DNA of 64,000 nucleotides from Thiosocius sp963753845 (lineage in GTDB: Bacteria; Pseudomonadota; Gammaproteobacteria; Chromatiales; Chromatiaceae): contig CAVWEI010000025.1 in NCBI GenBank assembly GCA_963753845.1, positions 1-64,000 on the forward strand, given 5' to 3'. The notes below the pieces were generated by a model. The model was not told the origin of the DNA. It was given only the letters and a program-made list of their open reading frames with translations, and ran no database searches. Below, in pieces: positions 9,449 to 17,154 of this stretch (positions are counted from its first letter, which is position 1; every line of letters begins with the position of its first letter). The translations under genes and the position numbers were made by a program.

Positions 9449-9661
9449 GTCTCGGCGCTGCTTGTGGTTCTGCGGAAGCTTATCCCGCCCCACCAGGCGC
9501 TACAATTCCGAAGCGATGCTGCGACGGCGTCGGTGCTACCCACTAAGCTATCATGATAGTCGCCCAGCAATGGATCGGTTGTTGTACGGAGTGAACTATG
9601 CTGGATAGGCCAAGTGTCTGGTACCGAAATAGTCGGGGCTATCAATTGGGGGCAAGATAGA

Positions 9662-10309
9662 ATGAAAAGACGAGAGTTTCTCACTGGCATTGGCCTGCTT
9701 GCTGCCTTCGGCCCACGCGGGGTGTCCGCAGTGGTCAACGATGTATTGCCACCCGAGGGCGTGGTGTTGAACTACCGGGCCTTGTTCAATGGCAGCGATA
9801 TCGGGCATCAGCGGATTCGTATCCGCCAACACGATGCCGCTGGACACGTCGTCGTCGAGCACGACACAAAATTGGAAGTCCGTATCCTCTTTTCGGTCGC
9901 TTATAGCCTCGAGCATCGAAGCACCGAGGTCTGGGAGGGGTTCACGCTGAAGTCGGTTGATTCGGAAACCATTGAGAACGACCGGCGAACCCTCGTCAAA
10001 GGCCATGCAACCGAAAAAGGTTTTCATTTCGACAATCAGAACAACGAGTGGTTGACTCGGGGCGATTTGGTGACCGCTGATAGCTTCTGGGTGGCTACGG
10101 CATTGCAGGCTGCGAGCGTGGTGAACACCCGGACCGGTGATACGGCTGTCCCTGTTCTGAAACAAGTTGGCGAAGATCGTTGGTACCTTTCCGCAGCTTT
10201 TGCGCATGGAGCAATAGAAGCCACGTTGGAATTTGACGGAGGCTTCCTGCGCGAAGCAGAAGTTGATAGCGATGGTCACCGGGTGCGGCTCGTTCGAGTG
10301 CCAGCTTGA
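9662..10309 (+). CDS. Exported DUF6134-like protein
   Basis: The 215-residue protein starts MKRREFLTGIGLLAAFGPRG, which carries a twin-arginine-like RREFLTG motif ahead of a hydrophobic segment. The mature part is beta-rich and repeats short strands (LNYRALFNGSDIGHQRIRI, VEHDTKLEVRILFSVAYSLEH, TEVWEGFTLKSVDSET), as in the DUF6134 family of periplasmic beta-barrel-like proteins. ATG 9662 is preferred over the longer frame because of the signal. Function unknown; Tat export is inferred from the motif only. Confidence 0.65.
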   Translation: MKRREFLTGIGLLAAFGPRGVSAVVNDVLPPEGVVLNYRALFNGSDIGHQRIRIRQHDAAGHVVVEHDTKLEVRILFSVAYSLEHRSTEVWEGFTLKSVDSETIENDRRTLVKGHATEKGFHFDNQNNEWLTRGDLVTADSFWVATALQAASVVNTRTGDTAVPVLKQVGEDRWYLSAAFAHGAIEATLEFDGGFLREAEVDSDGHRVRLVRVPA

Positions 10310-10528
10310 ATCATGATACGCCTTCACATTGCCGCACAATTCGGAAGCTACAAGCGAATTTTTGCGACGGAGGCTCTGGGCCAGGGACCTGCAAACTGAA
10401 GGCGCATCTGCCAGCTAATGCTTGCAAGGGCGAACTAGCGATGCATGCGTTTCGTGCGCTGGCACCGAGTTACCCAGTGGATGCCGCAATCGAATCAGTG
10501 AACCGTGCCGAATTTGCCGGAGGCCAGG
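10310..10528. other. Short gap with no supported feature
   Basis: Sequence between the DUF6134-like gene and an IS3 remnant. No frame has a convincing start or family match. Confidence 0.35.
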
Positions 10529-10835
10529 TTATTTGAGTGACGCCACCATAGCCAGCTCCTCTGATTGTGTATAGAAGCGGACTTCTGCTTCTGCGGGCGG
10601 GATGTTTTGGGTGAGTTTGAGGCGGCGGCGGTTGTTGATCCAGTTGAGCCATCCGAGCGTGGAGAATTCCACGGCGTCGAAGCTGCGCCACGGACCTCGA
10701 CGATAGATGATCTGTATCACGCGCCTCGCTTCGTACCCATTTTTGCAACGTCTCGGCCATGCAGCCGATCTTCGGGAGAAGCGAGCAGATCGCCGCCCAA
10801 TGCGAGGTGTGTCCGGCCTTTTGTTCCAGAACCAT
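10529..10835 (-). pseudogene. IS3-family element remnant (orfA piece fused to orfB tail)
   Basis: On the minus strand, 10726-10835 encodes part of an IS3 OrfA (SHWAAICSLLPKIGCMAETL, then QKWVRSEARDT). 10529-10715 encodes the C-terminus of OrfB (GPWRSFDAVEFSTLGWLNW, NNRRRLKLTQNIPPAEAEVR, YTQSEELAM). The whole DDE core between them is missing and the two pieces are in different frames. It is a deletion relic and cannot transpose. Confidence 0.75.
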
Positions 10836-10857
10836 GAGCGCCGTGCTCTTGCAAATT

Positions 10858-11187
10858 TCAGCGGTAGGCCAAGCTGAAGAACGTGAAGCTGTTCGTCTGG
10901 GTGATTATCTGTGCCCCCGTCGCTGCCATAAGCGTCTCCATCGCGGAACTGCCCGTCGGACAGGCTACAAGATCGGACGCGTCATCAAGAAACTCGATGG
11001 TGAACGCGCTTTCACCAACCAGTTGGCATTCGTCCGACGGGCTCCGGTAGCCGCGGACGAAGACGAGATCGGGATCAGGTTCGCTGATCGCGACCTCAAC
11101 CGGCGGCGCTGTACATCCTGCAACAAAAAGCGCCGCTGGCAGGACTGCGAAGCATGCCACTGGTTGCTTCAAGCGAATAGTTGTCAT
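10858..11187 (-). CDS. Small hypothetical lipoprotein
   Basis: The 109-residue protein has the lipobox FVAGC within PVACFAVLPAALFVAGCTAPP. The mature part is acidic with two more cysteines (DECQLVG and LVACPTG). The start at MTTIRLKQ (11185-11187) sits one base after the stop of the upstream gene and follows GGGAGAAG, so it is the third gene of a translationally close set of three. No family recognised. Confidence 0.6.
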   Translation of the reverse strand: MTTIRLKQPVACFAVLPAALFVAGCTAPPVEVAISEPDPDLVFVRGYRSPSDECQLVGESAFTIEFLDDASDLVACPTGSSAMETLMAATGAQIITQTNSFTFFSLAYR

Positions 11188-11188
11188 T

Positions 11189-11710
11189 CTACTTCTCCCA
11201 TGCCGCGCCTGTGCTGCGCCAGACGCCATCCTTTGCGTCCCAGACGCTGGCCGTCACGCAGGGCGTTGGCCCGATGCCGCCGCATTGAGCGCCATGGACT
11301 TTGGCGAGAAGCACTCGGTGTCGGCCGATGTCGGACATCTCCCATCCCTGGTTAAGAAGCGAGCCAAGCTGATCCCCGACAAGGAAATGCGACATGCAGC
11401 CACCGGTGCTGCAATAGAGGGACACGGCCGAAGAGCAGGCAAAGAACGACTCGTTTAGAACCCAGTCAGGTCGCAAATCCCCATCAAGATCTACACGCGT
11501 GATGGCGCCCCATTCCAAGACAAACTGACCGTTCTCGAAGTCAGAGCAAGCCTGTCGTGCCCGTTCGACCTTTTCAGTTAACGGCTCTGGTAGTTCTGAA
11601 ATGTCATCGGCAAGGGCGGGCATTGGCAACGCCAGACCCAACGCAATGACCGCAACAGCAAATGCCCTGACATTGCACACAAAGTCGCAGACGGCTTTCG
11701 ATCTCAGCAT
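11189..11710 (-). CDS. Exported hypothetical protein, cysteine-rich
   Basis: The 173-residue product has a signal region (AFAVAVIALGLALPMPALA) and a mature part with six cysteines, among them RQACSDFE, FFACSSAV, YCSTGGCMS and AQCGGIGPTPC. VDLDGDLRPDWVL resembles a single FG-GAP/EF-hand-like loop. The ATG at 11708-11710 shares bases with the upstream stop (TGATG), which suggests coupled translation; an ATG three codons earlier is also possible. Periplasmic location is inferred. Confidence 0.6.
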   Translation of the reverse strand: MLRSKAVCDFVCNVRAFAVAVIALGLALPMPALADDISELPEPLTEKVERARQACSDFENGQFVLEWGAITRVDLDGDLRPDWVLNESFFACSSAVSLYCSTGGCMSHFLVGDQLGSLLNQGWEMSDIGRHRVLLAKVHGAQCGGIGPTPCVTASVWDAKDGVWRSTGAAWEK

Positions 11711-12477
11711 CAGTTGCATTGGTCGTACCTATAGTCTCCGAACTCCAGCCAGTCCTCGTCGCCGTCTCTGAAGACAAGGAGTTCCGACCGGTCCTCGCCC
11801 AGCAGGGCAACCACGAAGCCGCGCGGCGGTTCAGAGTTGCCGAAATAGCTGTAGGCCGTCATGGCGCGAACGGTCTTGCCGTTGATCGTGACGCGGGCAT
11901 CCCACTGATCCGCAGGCTTGTCGAGGATCCTGTATTCGACTTGCCGCTTGATCGCGCCACCGCCGCAATACACCACGCCTTCTGGTGCCTCCAGAGATGC
12001 GGAGCTTTGGTTCGATTGAAGGCATTCGGCCCTTAGCGACCGGATGGCCGCAGCCGATCCCTTGAGATCAAAAATGCCGTAGCTGATGTCTTGATCGACC
12101 ATTGAAAGGTTCAAGTAGGCGTTTGCCGCGATCTGGCCGAGGACGAACGCATAGTCAGCCTCGTCGCTGAAAAGGATCTCGACAGGATAGTTGTCAACGA
12201 TCTGGATGAACGAGTTTTCGCGTCCTGCCTGGAAAGCACCAACCTCCGTCGCACCGTCCTTCATGAAGCGGATGGACAGGCCCTGCTTGCGCTCGATGTC
12301 CTGGGCGTCCTCGTAACCCGCGGGTGCGAAGCGCATCCGGTCGCACTGCACCTCGAGGGACATGTTGTTCGTCTGAATGAACGCGTTCGGCGTCTGGCCG
12401 TCGCTGAAGCGCCACTCGGCAAGAGCAGGAAGCGTAGATACGGCGAGTGCCGCTGCTGCGTAAATCAAATACTTCAT
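11710..12477 (-). CDS. Exported hypothetical protein, first gene of a three-gene set
   Basis: The 255-residue protein starts MKYLIYAAAALAVSTLPALA, a typical signal peptide, after GGAGG. The mature domain has four cysteines (EVQCDRM, RAECLQS, VVYCGGG, YDQCN at the end) and alternating strands, with no recognised motif. It heads an operon with 11189-11710 and 10858-11187, joined by a 1-nt overlap and then a 1-nt gap. Products of all three are predicted outside the cytoplasm, so they may act together; their function is unknown. Confidence 0.6.
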   Translation of the reverse strand: MKYLIYAAAALAVSTLPALAEWRFSDGQTPNAFIQTNNMSLEVQCDRMRFAPAGYEDAQDIERKQGLSIRFMKDGATEVGAFQAGRENSFIQIVDNYPVEILFSDEADYAFVLGQIAANAYLNLSMVDQDISYGIFDLKGSAAAIRSLRAECLQSNQSSASLEAPEGVVYCGGGAIKRQVEYRILDKPADQWDARVTINGKTVRAMTAYSYFGNSEPPRGFVVALLGEDRSELLVFRDGDEDWLEFGDYRYDQCN

Positions 12478-12531
12478 CGTACCTCCTTCCTACCACCGCA
12501 GCGGCAGGATCCAAAAAAACACCTTCGCGCT

Positions 12532-13809
12532 CTAGCGGGGCAGTTCAGTCCGGTTCCGTTTTGTTGCCAACCTTGTCTGTCGAGCAGATGTGCGCGGGGG
12601 ATCCTCCGGCGAGCGCAGGGTCACCACGCGTTGCGGGAAGGGTATCTCGATCCCCTCGGCATCGAGGCGTTTCTTAATCGTGCGGTTGAGGTCCCACAGG
12701 GTTGACCAATAGTGCTCGGTGCGGACCCAGGGCTTGACCACCATCGCAACGGCCGAATCCTCCATCCCCACCATGTGCACTTCCGGCTCCGGCTTTGCCA
12801 GTACGTCCTCATGCTGCTCGAGCACGTCCATCAGCACCGCGTGGACCCGGTCCGGGTCCTCGGCGTAGGAGACGTTCACCTTGACGTCTACTCGCCTGAC
12901 GCGGTTTGCCGTGAAATTTACAATGGTGTCACCCCAGATGCGGCCGTTGGGCACGACAAGCATCTGGTTATCGATGGTCGCGACGGTGGTCGCCAGCAGG
13001 TTCATGCGTTTGACGATACCTTCTGCACCGGCGACCTTGACACGGTCGTCGACGTCATAGGGCCGGTACATGAGGATCATTGCCCCGGCCGCGAGGTTTC
13101 CAAGAGAGTCCTGGACTGCCAGCCCAACGAGGATGCCGATCACGCCCAGGCCGGCAAAAATGGGGCCCAACGACACCCCCAGTGTGGCAAGCGCAACGAC
13201 CAGCCCCAGTAGGAATACCGCGAAGCTTGATAGTGTGATCAGTGTGTCGCGAAGCAGATAGCTCAGACCGAAACGCTCCCGGTGTACCAATGCCCGCACC
13301 GGATGGCGAATCAGTCTGGACACCGCCCAGGCCACCACGACAACGAAAGAGAACAGCAGAAAACGGAACAGGACATCTGGGCCGTTGCGTGCGAGGCTTT
13401 CGCTTAAGCGGCTGAACTGCTCATCCCAGAGTTTGCTGAACACATCGCGTTGCAGGATCTCCAGGCCGACCTGGCCTTGCTCGCGGATCAGCAGGCTGCG
13501 CTGCTCGGCGGTCGCGATACCAATGCTCTCGCCAATCTCTATGGCCCGCTCCAGATTGTGCAAATTCCGGGTCTGCTTGGTCTGAACCAGATCCACCGCC
13601 TTCTGCAGGTCCTCACGCAATGGTTCTTCAGCGCGTCGCGCTCGCAGCTCGTCCAGCGACATGGCGTCCAGACGAACCTGTCCCATCAGGCGCTCTATAA
13701 TCAGCGACAGTCTCTCCCGCGCCGTCTGGAACATCGGTTCGGGCTTCAGCCCGGCTGCCCGGCGGATCTCCGCCTGGCGAATGTACGCTTCGATGTAGTC
13801 CTTGCCCAT
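12532..13809 (-). CDS. MscS-family mechanosensitive channel, main part
   Basis: The 425-residue frame holds the MscS core. A pore helix LGPIFAGLGVIGILVGLAVQ precedes DSLGNLAAGAMILMYRPYDVDD, the beta domain (VKVAGAEGIVKRMNLLATTV, TIDNQMLVVPNGRIWGDTIV) and an alpha/beta end domain (YAEDPDRVHAVLMDVLEQH). Two more membrane helices lie before the pore. It senses membrane tension and releases solutes on hypo-osmotic shock. The sequence is coding-like for at least 9 residues ahead of its ATG (FIEDLTS), in the frame lost from 13815-14252, so the gene appears split by a frameshift. Confidence 0.85.
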   Translation of the reverse strand: MGKDYIEAYIRQAEIRRAAGLKPEPMFQTARERLSLIIERLMGQVRLDAMSLDELRARRAEEPLREDLQKAVDLVQTKQTRNLHNLERAIEIGESIGIATAEQRSLLIREQGQVGLEILQRDVFSKLWDEQFSRLSESLARNGPDVLFRFLLFSFVVVVAWAVSRLIRHPVRALVHRERFGLSYLLRDTLITLSSFAVFLLGLVVALATLGVSLGPIFAGLGVIGILVGLAVQDSLGNLAAGAMILMYRPYDVDDRVKVAGAEGIVKRMNLLATTVATIDNQMLVVPNGRIWGDTIVNFTANRVRRVDVKVNVSYAEDPDRVHAVLMDVLEQHEDVLAKPEPEVHMVGMEDSAVAMVVKPWVRTEHYWSTLWDLNRTIKKRLDAEGIEIPFPQRVVTLRSPEDPPRTSARQTRLATKRNRTELPR

Positions 13810-13814
13810 GCTCG

Positions 13815-14252
13815 TCAGGTCTTCGATGAACGCCGGGCGATGTCGGCCTGGGCGTTCTGCTCGAACTTGGGAAGCGGTTCGCGTTCGGCAGCGGCACGCT
13901 GCTCCAGTACCTGAATCCGTTGAAGGGCGAGGGCTGCGCTCTGTTCCAGCAGACCTTCAAGCTCGGTGCGTGCGTTGGTGCCGGATTCGAACGCCACTAG
14001 TAGGCGTGGCGCGATTTCGTTCAGCCGTGTCATCACCCTTATACCGAGCTGATCTATCCGGGTATTCAGCCCATCGCGGTGCCATTCACGCACCGAATCG
14101 ACGGCCGCAATCAGTTGCGTAACTTTCGCCAATTGAGCGCGGACCTCGTCGAGTTCCGTAACCTCACCCGCCGAGGCGCCGCGCGCAGGCGTCAGCGCGA
14201 CAAGCCAGGCACATATCAACGAAATCAGAAGGATCGATTTTGCTTTCATCAC
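13815..14252 (-). CDS. N-terminal part of the same MscS-type channel (frameshifted)
   Basis: The 145-residue frame has a signal peptide (SILLISLICAWLVALTPARG) and a long helical periplasmic region (VTELDEVRAQLAKVTQLIAA, LPKFEQNAQADIARR). Large MscS-family proteins carry such a region before the channel domain. It stops 5 bp before the start of the 12532-13809 frame. Adding one base near 13825-13830 would join ADIAR to FIEDLTSMGKDY without a gap. Either a single-base deletion or a sequencing error is likely. Confidence 0.7.
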   Translation of the reverse strand: MMKAKSILLISLICAWLVALTPARGASAGEVTELDEVRAQLAKVTQLIAAVDSVREWHRDGLNTRIDQLGIRVMTRLNEIAPRLLVAFESGTNARTELEGLLEQSAALALQRIQVLEQRAAAEREPLPKFEQNAQADIARRSSKT

Positions 14253-14623
14253 TCAACTGTTCCTAATCTTCGCGCTCGTTGCGAGAAAAACCTCCGTGAT
14301 CAATCGTCTCCGAGACGTTCCGCACCATATCGGTTAGCGATAAACGCCTAATTAGCAGCATCATTCATAGTGCTCAAATCACCATCGGTGTAGAAAAAAT
14401 GTGGCAACCGTCGTGTCGCGTCCCCTATCAATCACTTTCCAACCGCTGATCGAAGAAATTCACAAAAACGTAGTTCTCTCATACAAGCTATAGGTTCGCA
14501 CAAGCCTTTTCGGCAAACACCTGATGAAGGGCTGTCGGCTAAATCGTTGGCAGCCCCAGTTCCACCTTTCTAACTCCGCAGAAAACGCAGAAAAACCACT
14601 TCGGGCACCAGGGAAAGGGGTTC
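14253..14623. other. Intergenic stretch with no gene
   Basis: Upstream of the channel gene. It is AT-richer than its surroundings (14340-14520) and probably holds the promoter of the minus-strand channel gene, but I cannot point to firm -10/-35 boxes. Confidence 0.35.
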
Positions 14624-14681
14624 AGTTCTGGCCGAACCTTTTCCTGGGGCGGTGGCTCAAGGGTGTGTCCTGGCGTTTGCG
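14624..14681 (+). repeat. Copy 2 of the dispersed 58-bp repeat
   Basis: Same orientation as the copy at 7904-7961 and nearly identical. Downstream, both copies are followed by a GTTTGCG and then a GCCCACG..-type segment, so the true repeat unit may extend to about 14730. Confidence 0.65.
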
Positions 14682-14745
14682 TGAGAAATTAACGCGTTAA
14701 GTCTGGGGTAAAACCAGATGCCCACGCAAATCAGGGTGTTACGAA

Positions 14746-14770
14746 TGCGCGGGGAGAGATTCGAACTCTC
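14746..14770 (-). other. 25-nt tRNA 3'-end-like fragment
   Basis: On the minus strand the 25 nt form an exact T-arm (stem GAGAG/CTCTC, loop TTCGAAT), a 7-nt acceptor strand CCCGCGC and a discriminator A. No CCA follows and no tRNA body lies upstream. It could be an attachment-site relic or chance. Confidence 0.35.
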
Positions 14771-14841
14771 TTCAATGTTCGCGGCGGTTGATTTTTCTGA
14801 ATCCGAAATTAAAGGTGATTCTGGCTCGACTGCGTTGTTGA

Positions 14842-15070
14842 TCAAGACGTCGAGTCGATCCCGGCTTTCGGCAATCGCTTGGCCGAGAGCTTCCACGTCG
14901 GCCATACGCGACAGGTCGGCCAGGTAGCTTGCAATGCGCCCATGTCCCTATAGCTCCGAGAGCGTCTTTTCAGCCGCCGCCAGTTTCGTCGGATTGCGCC
15001 CGTGCAATAGCACGTGATGCCCCTGCGAATACAAAACTTTGGCAGGCTTCGAGTCCTGCCGGTGAAGAAA
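14842..15070 (-). pseudogene. Short-chain dehydrogenase/reductase fragment
   Basis: One frame reads KVLYSQGHHVLLHGRNPTKL, then LAAAEKTLSEL, a TAG stop, and continues GHGRIASYLADLSRMADVEA and RDRLDVLINNA. These are beta2-alpha-beta and the NNA strand of an SDR Rossmann fold. The TG.T glycine motif upstream is in another frame, and the rest of the protein (YxxxK) is absent. It is a broken N-terminal half. Confidence 0.75.
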
Positions 15071-15143
15071 TCAGAAAGCTCCCGATCGGCGGATTTCCGC
15101 ATAGCTGACCCAGCCGGCTGCTTGGGAAGTTCGGTTATTCTCA

Positions 15144-15239
15144 GAGCCCCGCTACCTGGCCAAGACAAGGCGCACTTCGCAGGGAATGGCAGGCCCTTTT
15201 CAAGAAGTGCAACGCTGTATTGGCCAGGTAGCGGGGCTC
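15144..15239. repeat. 96-bp palindromic element with 20-bp perfect arms
   Basis: GAGCCCCGCTACCTGGCCAA at 15144-15163 is the exact reverse complement of 15220-15239. Inside, GCACTTC and GAAGTGC pair again, so the whole unit can fold as one long imperfect hairpin. It has no coding sense. It looks like a MITE- or REP-type element. Confidence 0.7.
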
Positions 15240-15463
15240 CCTTCGGGCCGGTCCACAAGCGCCATCGCCTGTGTTTCGCTCGCTTGAATTAGCAACAGCT
15301 AGTCCGGCGCTCGCGAGCCTTGACGATGACGCTTGTGATTCGGCCAAGTGTTACCGAACTTACCAAGCAGCCCACTAGTGGTCCATGCAGAGGCTTTGAA
15401 GCGTATAGCGCAGTATGCATATGCCGACAAAGCGCCGGTAACTGTCTGATCACGTCCCGACTA

Positions 15464-15979
15464 CTATGGTCGATAAGGTTGTCGCGCCCTGAAAGTTTTC
15501 CGCTCCTTCAATCTCTCCATATGATCGATGAGGGAATCGGTTGTTTCTTTGAGCAGTTCCAGCTCCTCAACGCTCAGGTCGTCCAGCTGCTCGAGATTGT
15601 ACTCGATCGTGTCAATGATCTGCTTCGACGGGCGCTGTAAGGGTCGCATGAAATAAGCCGTTATCGTCGCCACGATCGCCCCGAAAAAAAGCATGGATCC
15701 AAGGACTATCCAGATTCCGCCCAGGAGTTCAGAGATTCCGTTCACTGGCATATCCGCAATGCCCGCTGTTGAGAAAGCCGCTACACCCCAGTACAAAGCC
15801 CTGCCGTAGGAGGTGATCGTTGTCCCCTCGGCCCCGCTTTCGGCGTAGTAGATGCCCGCTGAAAAAAGCATCCAAAGCAAGATCAACAAAAATGTCATCT
15901 TGAGCACAGGGGTGTGCACGATGATATCGCGAAAAAACTTGCTGCTTCCTCTTTTCAAACCTTGATGCTTTTTGCCCAC
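15464..15979 (-). CDS. Two-helix channel-like protein with degenerate pore filter
   Basis: The 171-residue protein has TM1 at about 27-46 (KMTFLLILLWMLFSAGIYYA), a pore-loop-like stretch ALYWGVAAFSTAGIAD at about 61-76, and TM2 (LLGGIWIVLGSMLFFGAIVA) at about 85-104. A charged helical tail contains IIDTIEYNLEQLDDLSVEEL. The arrangement is that of 2TM potassium-channel pores (Ion_trans_2), but the filter is TAGIAD in place of TVGYGD. Ion selectivity is therefore unknown. It is a close paralogue of 23593-24108 on the other side of the ATPase operon and lies about 320 bp downstream of atpG on the same strand. Confidence 0.75.
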   Translation of the reverse strand: MGKKHQGLKRGSSKFFRDIIVHTPVLKMTFLLILLWMLFSAGIYYAESGAEGTTITSYGRALYWGVAAFSTAGIADMPVNGISELLGGIWIVLGSMLFFGAIVATITAYFMRPLQRPSKQIIDTIEYNLEQLDDLSVEELELLKETTDSLIDHMERLKERKTFRARQPYRP

Positions 15980-16298
15980 AGATTAGGTCCCTTCGTTTGA
16001 TATTGTGGCTGACTCTTTGCACCTGGTGTCTTCGCGTCCGGGATCAAAGCTCTCAATAAGGGCGTTCCGCGTCGGGTCGCCCGGTTGGATCGGTTTTAGT
16101 TAAACGCTGTGCGGACAGGCCCAATTGTGCATCGCATGGAGATGACGCGATATTGATCTATCGATCGTGTGAACCTCTTTGTGTCGCCCACCCAAACATT
16201 GCACATAAACGACGATAACAACGAAGCAGAAGTTTGGGCACCCCTACGCCCAGGTATTGACCCGCAACGAGTTTGCTGGAAGCGATAGTCAGGAGCTC
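15980..16298. other. Gap between atpG and the channel-like gene
   Basis: No gene, repeat or clear T-tailed hairpin is visible. It may contain the end of the atp transcript and the promoter of the channel gene; neither can be placed. Confidence 0.35.
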
Positions 16299-17154
16299 CT
16301 ATGATCGCGCGCCGGGCCCATCATCGAGGTCGACAGAGCTGAGCAGGATGACCTCGATTTCCTCGATGATCTCTTCCTGGCGTAGCGTGTTGCACTGTCG
16401 TGTCAGTTCGATTGGATTCCTCATCCATGTGCTTAACCGCCCCTTCCAGGTGTGTTACACGGCGACGGTTTTCCACCATCAGCGATGTGTAAAGCATCCG
16501 GTGCAGGGCTGCGAGCAGATAGTGATCTGTGAGATCGATCAGCAGTTCCTCGGCGGGGAGGTTCGTCAGCGGGGGATGGGGATATGACGGCGGGTCATTT
16601 AGCTGCTGCTGGAAGGGCGGCAGCAATCGGTTCACTGCGATGCCGTCGTCATCATGATAGATGCCGTAGAGGCTCAGGCTGAAATGGCCACCCTGCAGTG
16701 AAGCCAGCTCGTTTACCAGCCGTTGCAGGACTGCAGGGACCTCTTCCGCAATGCTGGCCCCATCGACGAATGCGGCCACACGTTCGTCATCTTCGAGCAG
16801 CGGGTGCAGTTTGTGCCCGACCGCCAGCAATCGTGGCTGGGCAGCGGTTTCCGCCTGCGTTACTGTCGCGAGACGGTCTATCAGGGCGTGGTTGAAGTCG
16901 CCGCAGAACCCGCGTTCGGTGCCAATAAGCAGGAATACGGGCGCGGTGTCTGCCGCTTCGGCCAGGATGCCTGGATGGAAACTGAGAAAATCCGCCGCCA
17001 CCGTTTCGATCGATTTGACAACGGCTTGCTGGGCGGGCAGGAAGCGCGCCAGTTTGCGCGTTTCCATGTAGGCCAGGGTCTTCATCGAGTTCATGATCTC
17101 CCGGATCTCGCCCAGGCTGTGGCGGTGATGCTCCAGGTCTCGCCGACGGCTCAT
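16299..17154 (-). pseudogene. atpG: N-type ATPase gamma subunit, frameshifted near its 3' end
   Basis: The gamma (rotor stalk) subunit starts at MSRRRDLEHHRHSLGEIREI, with an ATGA overlap on the atpA stop. The N-terminal coiled coil, the VFLLIGTERGFCGDFNHALI region and the C-terminal helix up to AVKHMDEESN are normal. A frameshift then occurs at about 16408-16414: the ORF reads 36 unrelated residues to 16321. The alternate frame continues ELTRQCNTLRQEEIIEEIEV and ILLSSVDL, the usual gamma C-terminus, to a TAG at 16299. This last helix fits inside the F1 head and is important for rotation, so the change would matter if real. A sequencing error is the main alternative. Confidence 0.85.

Noticed and set aside
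15464..15979. Potassium channel call
   Set aside because: Topology fits but the selectivity filter lacks the GYG signature, so potassium selectivity is not supported.
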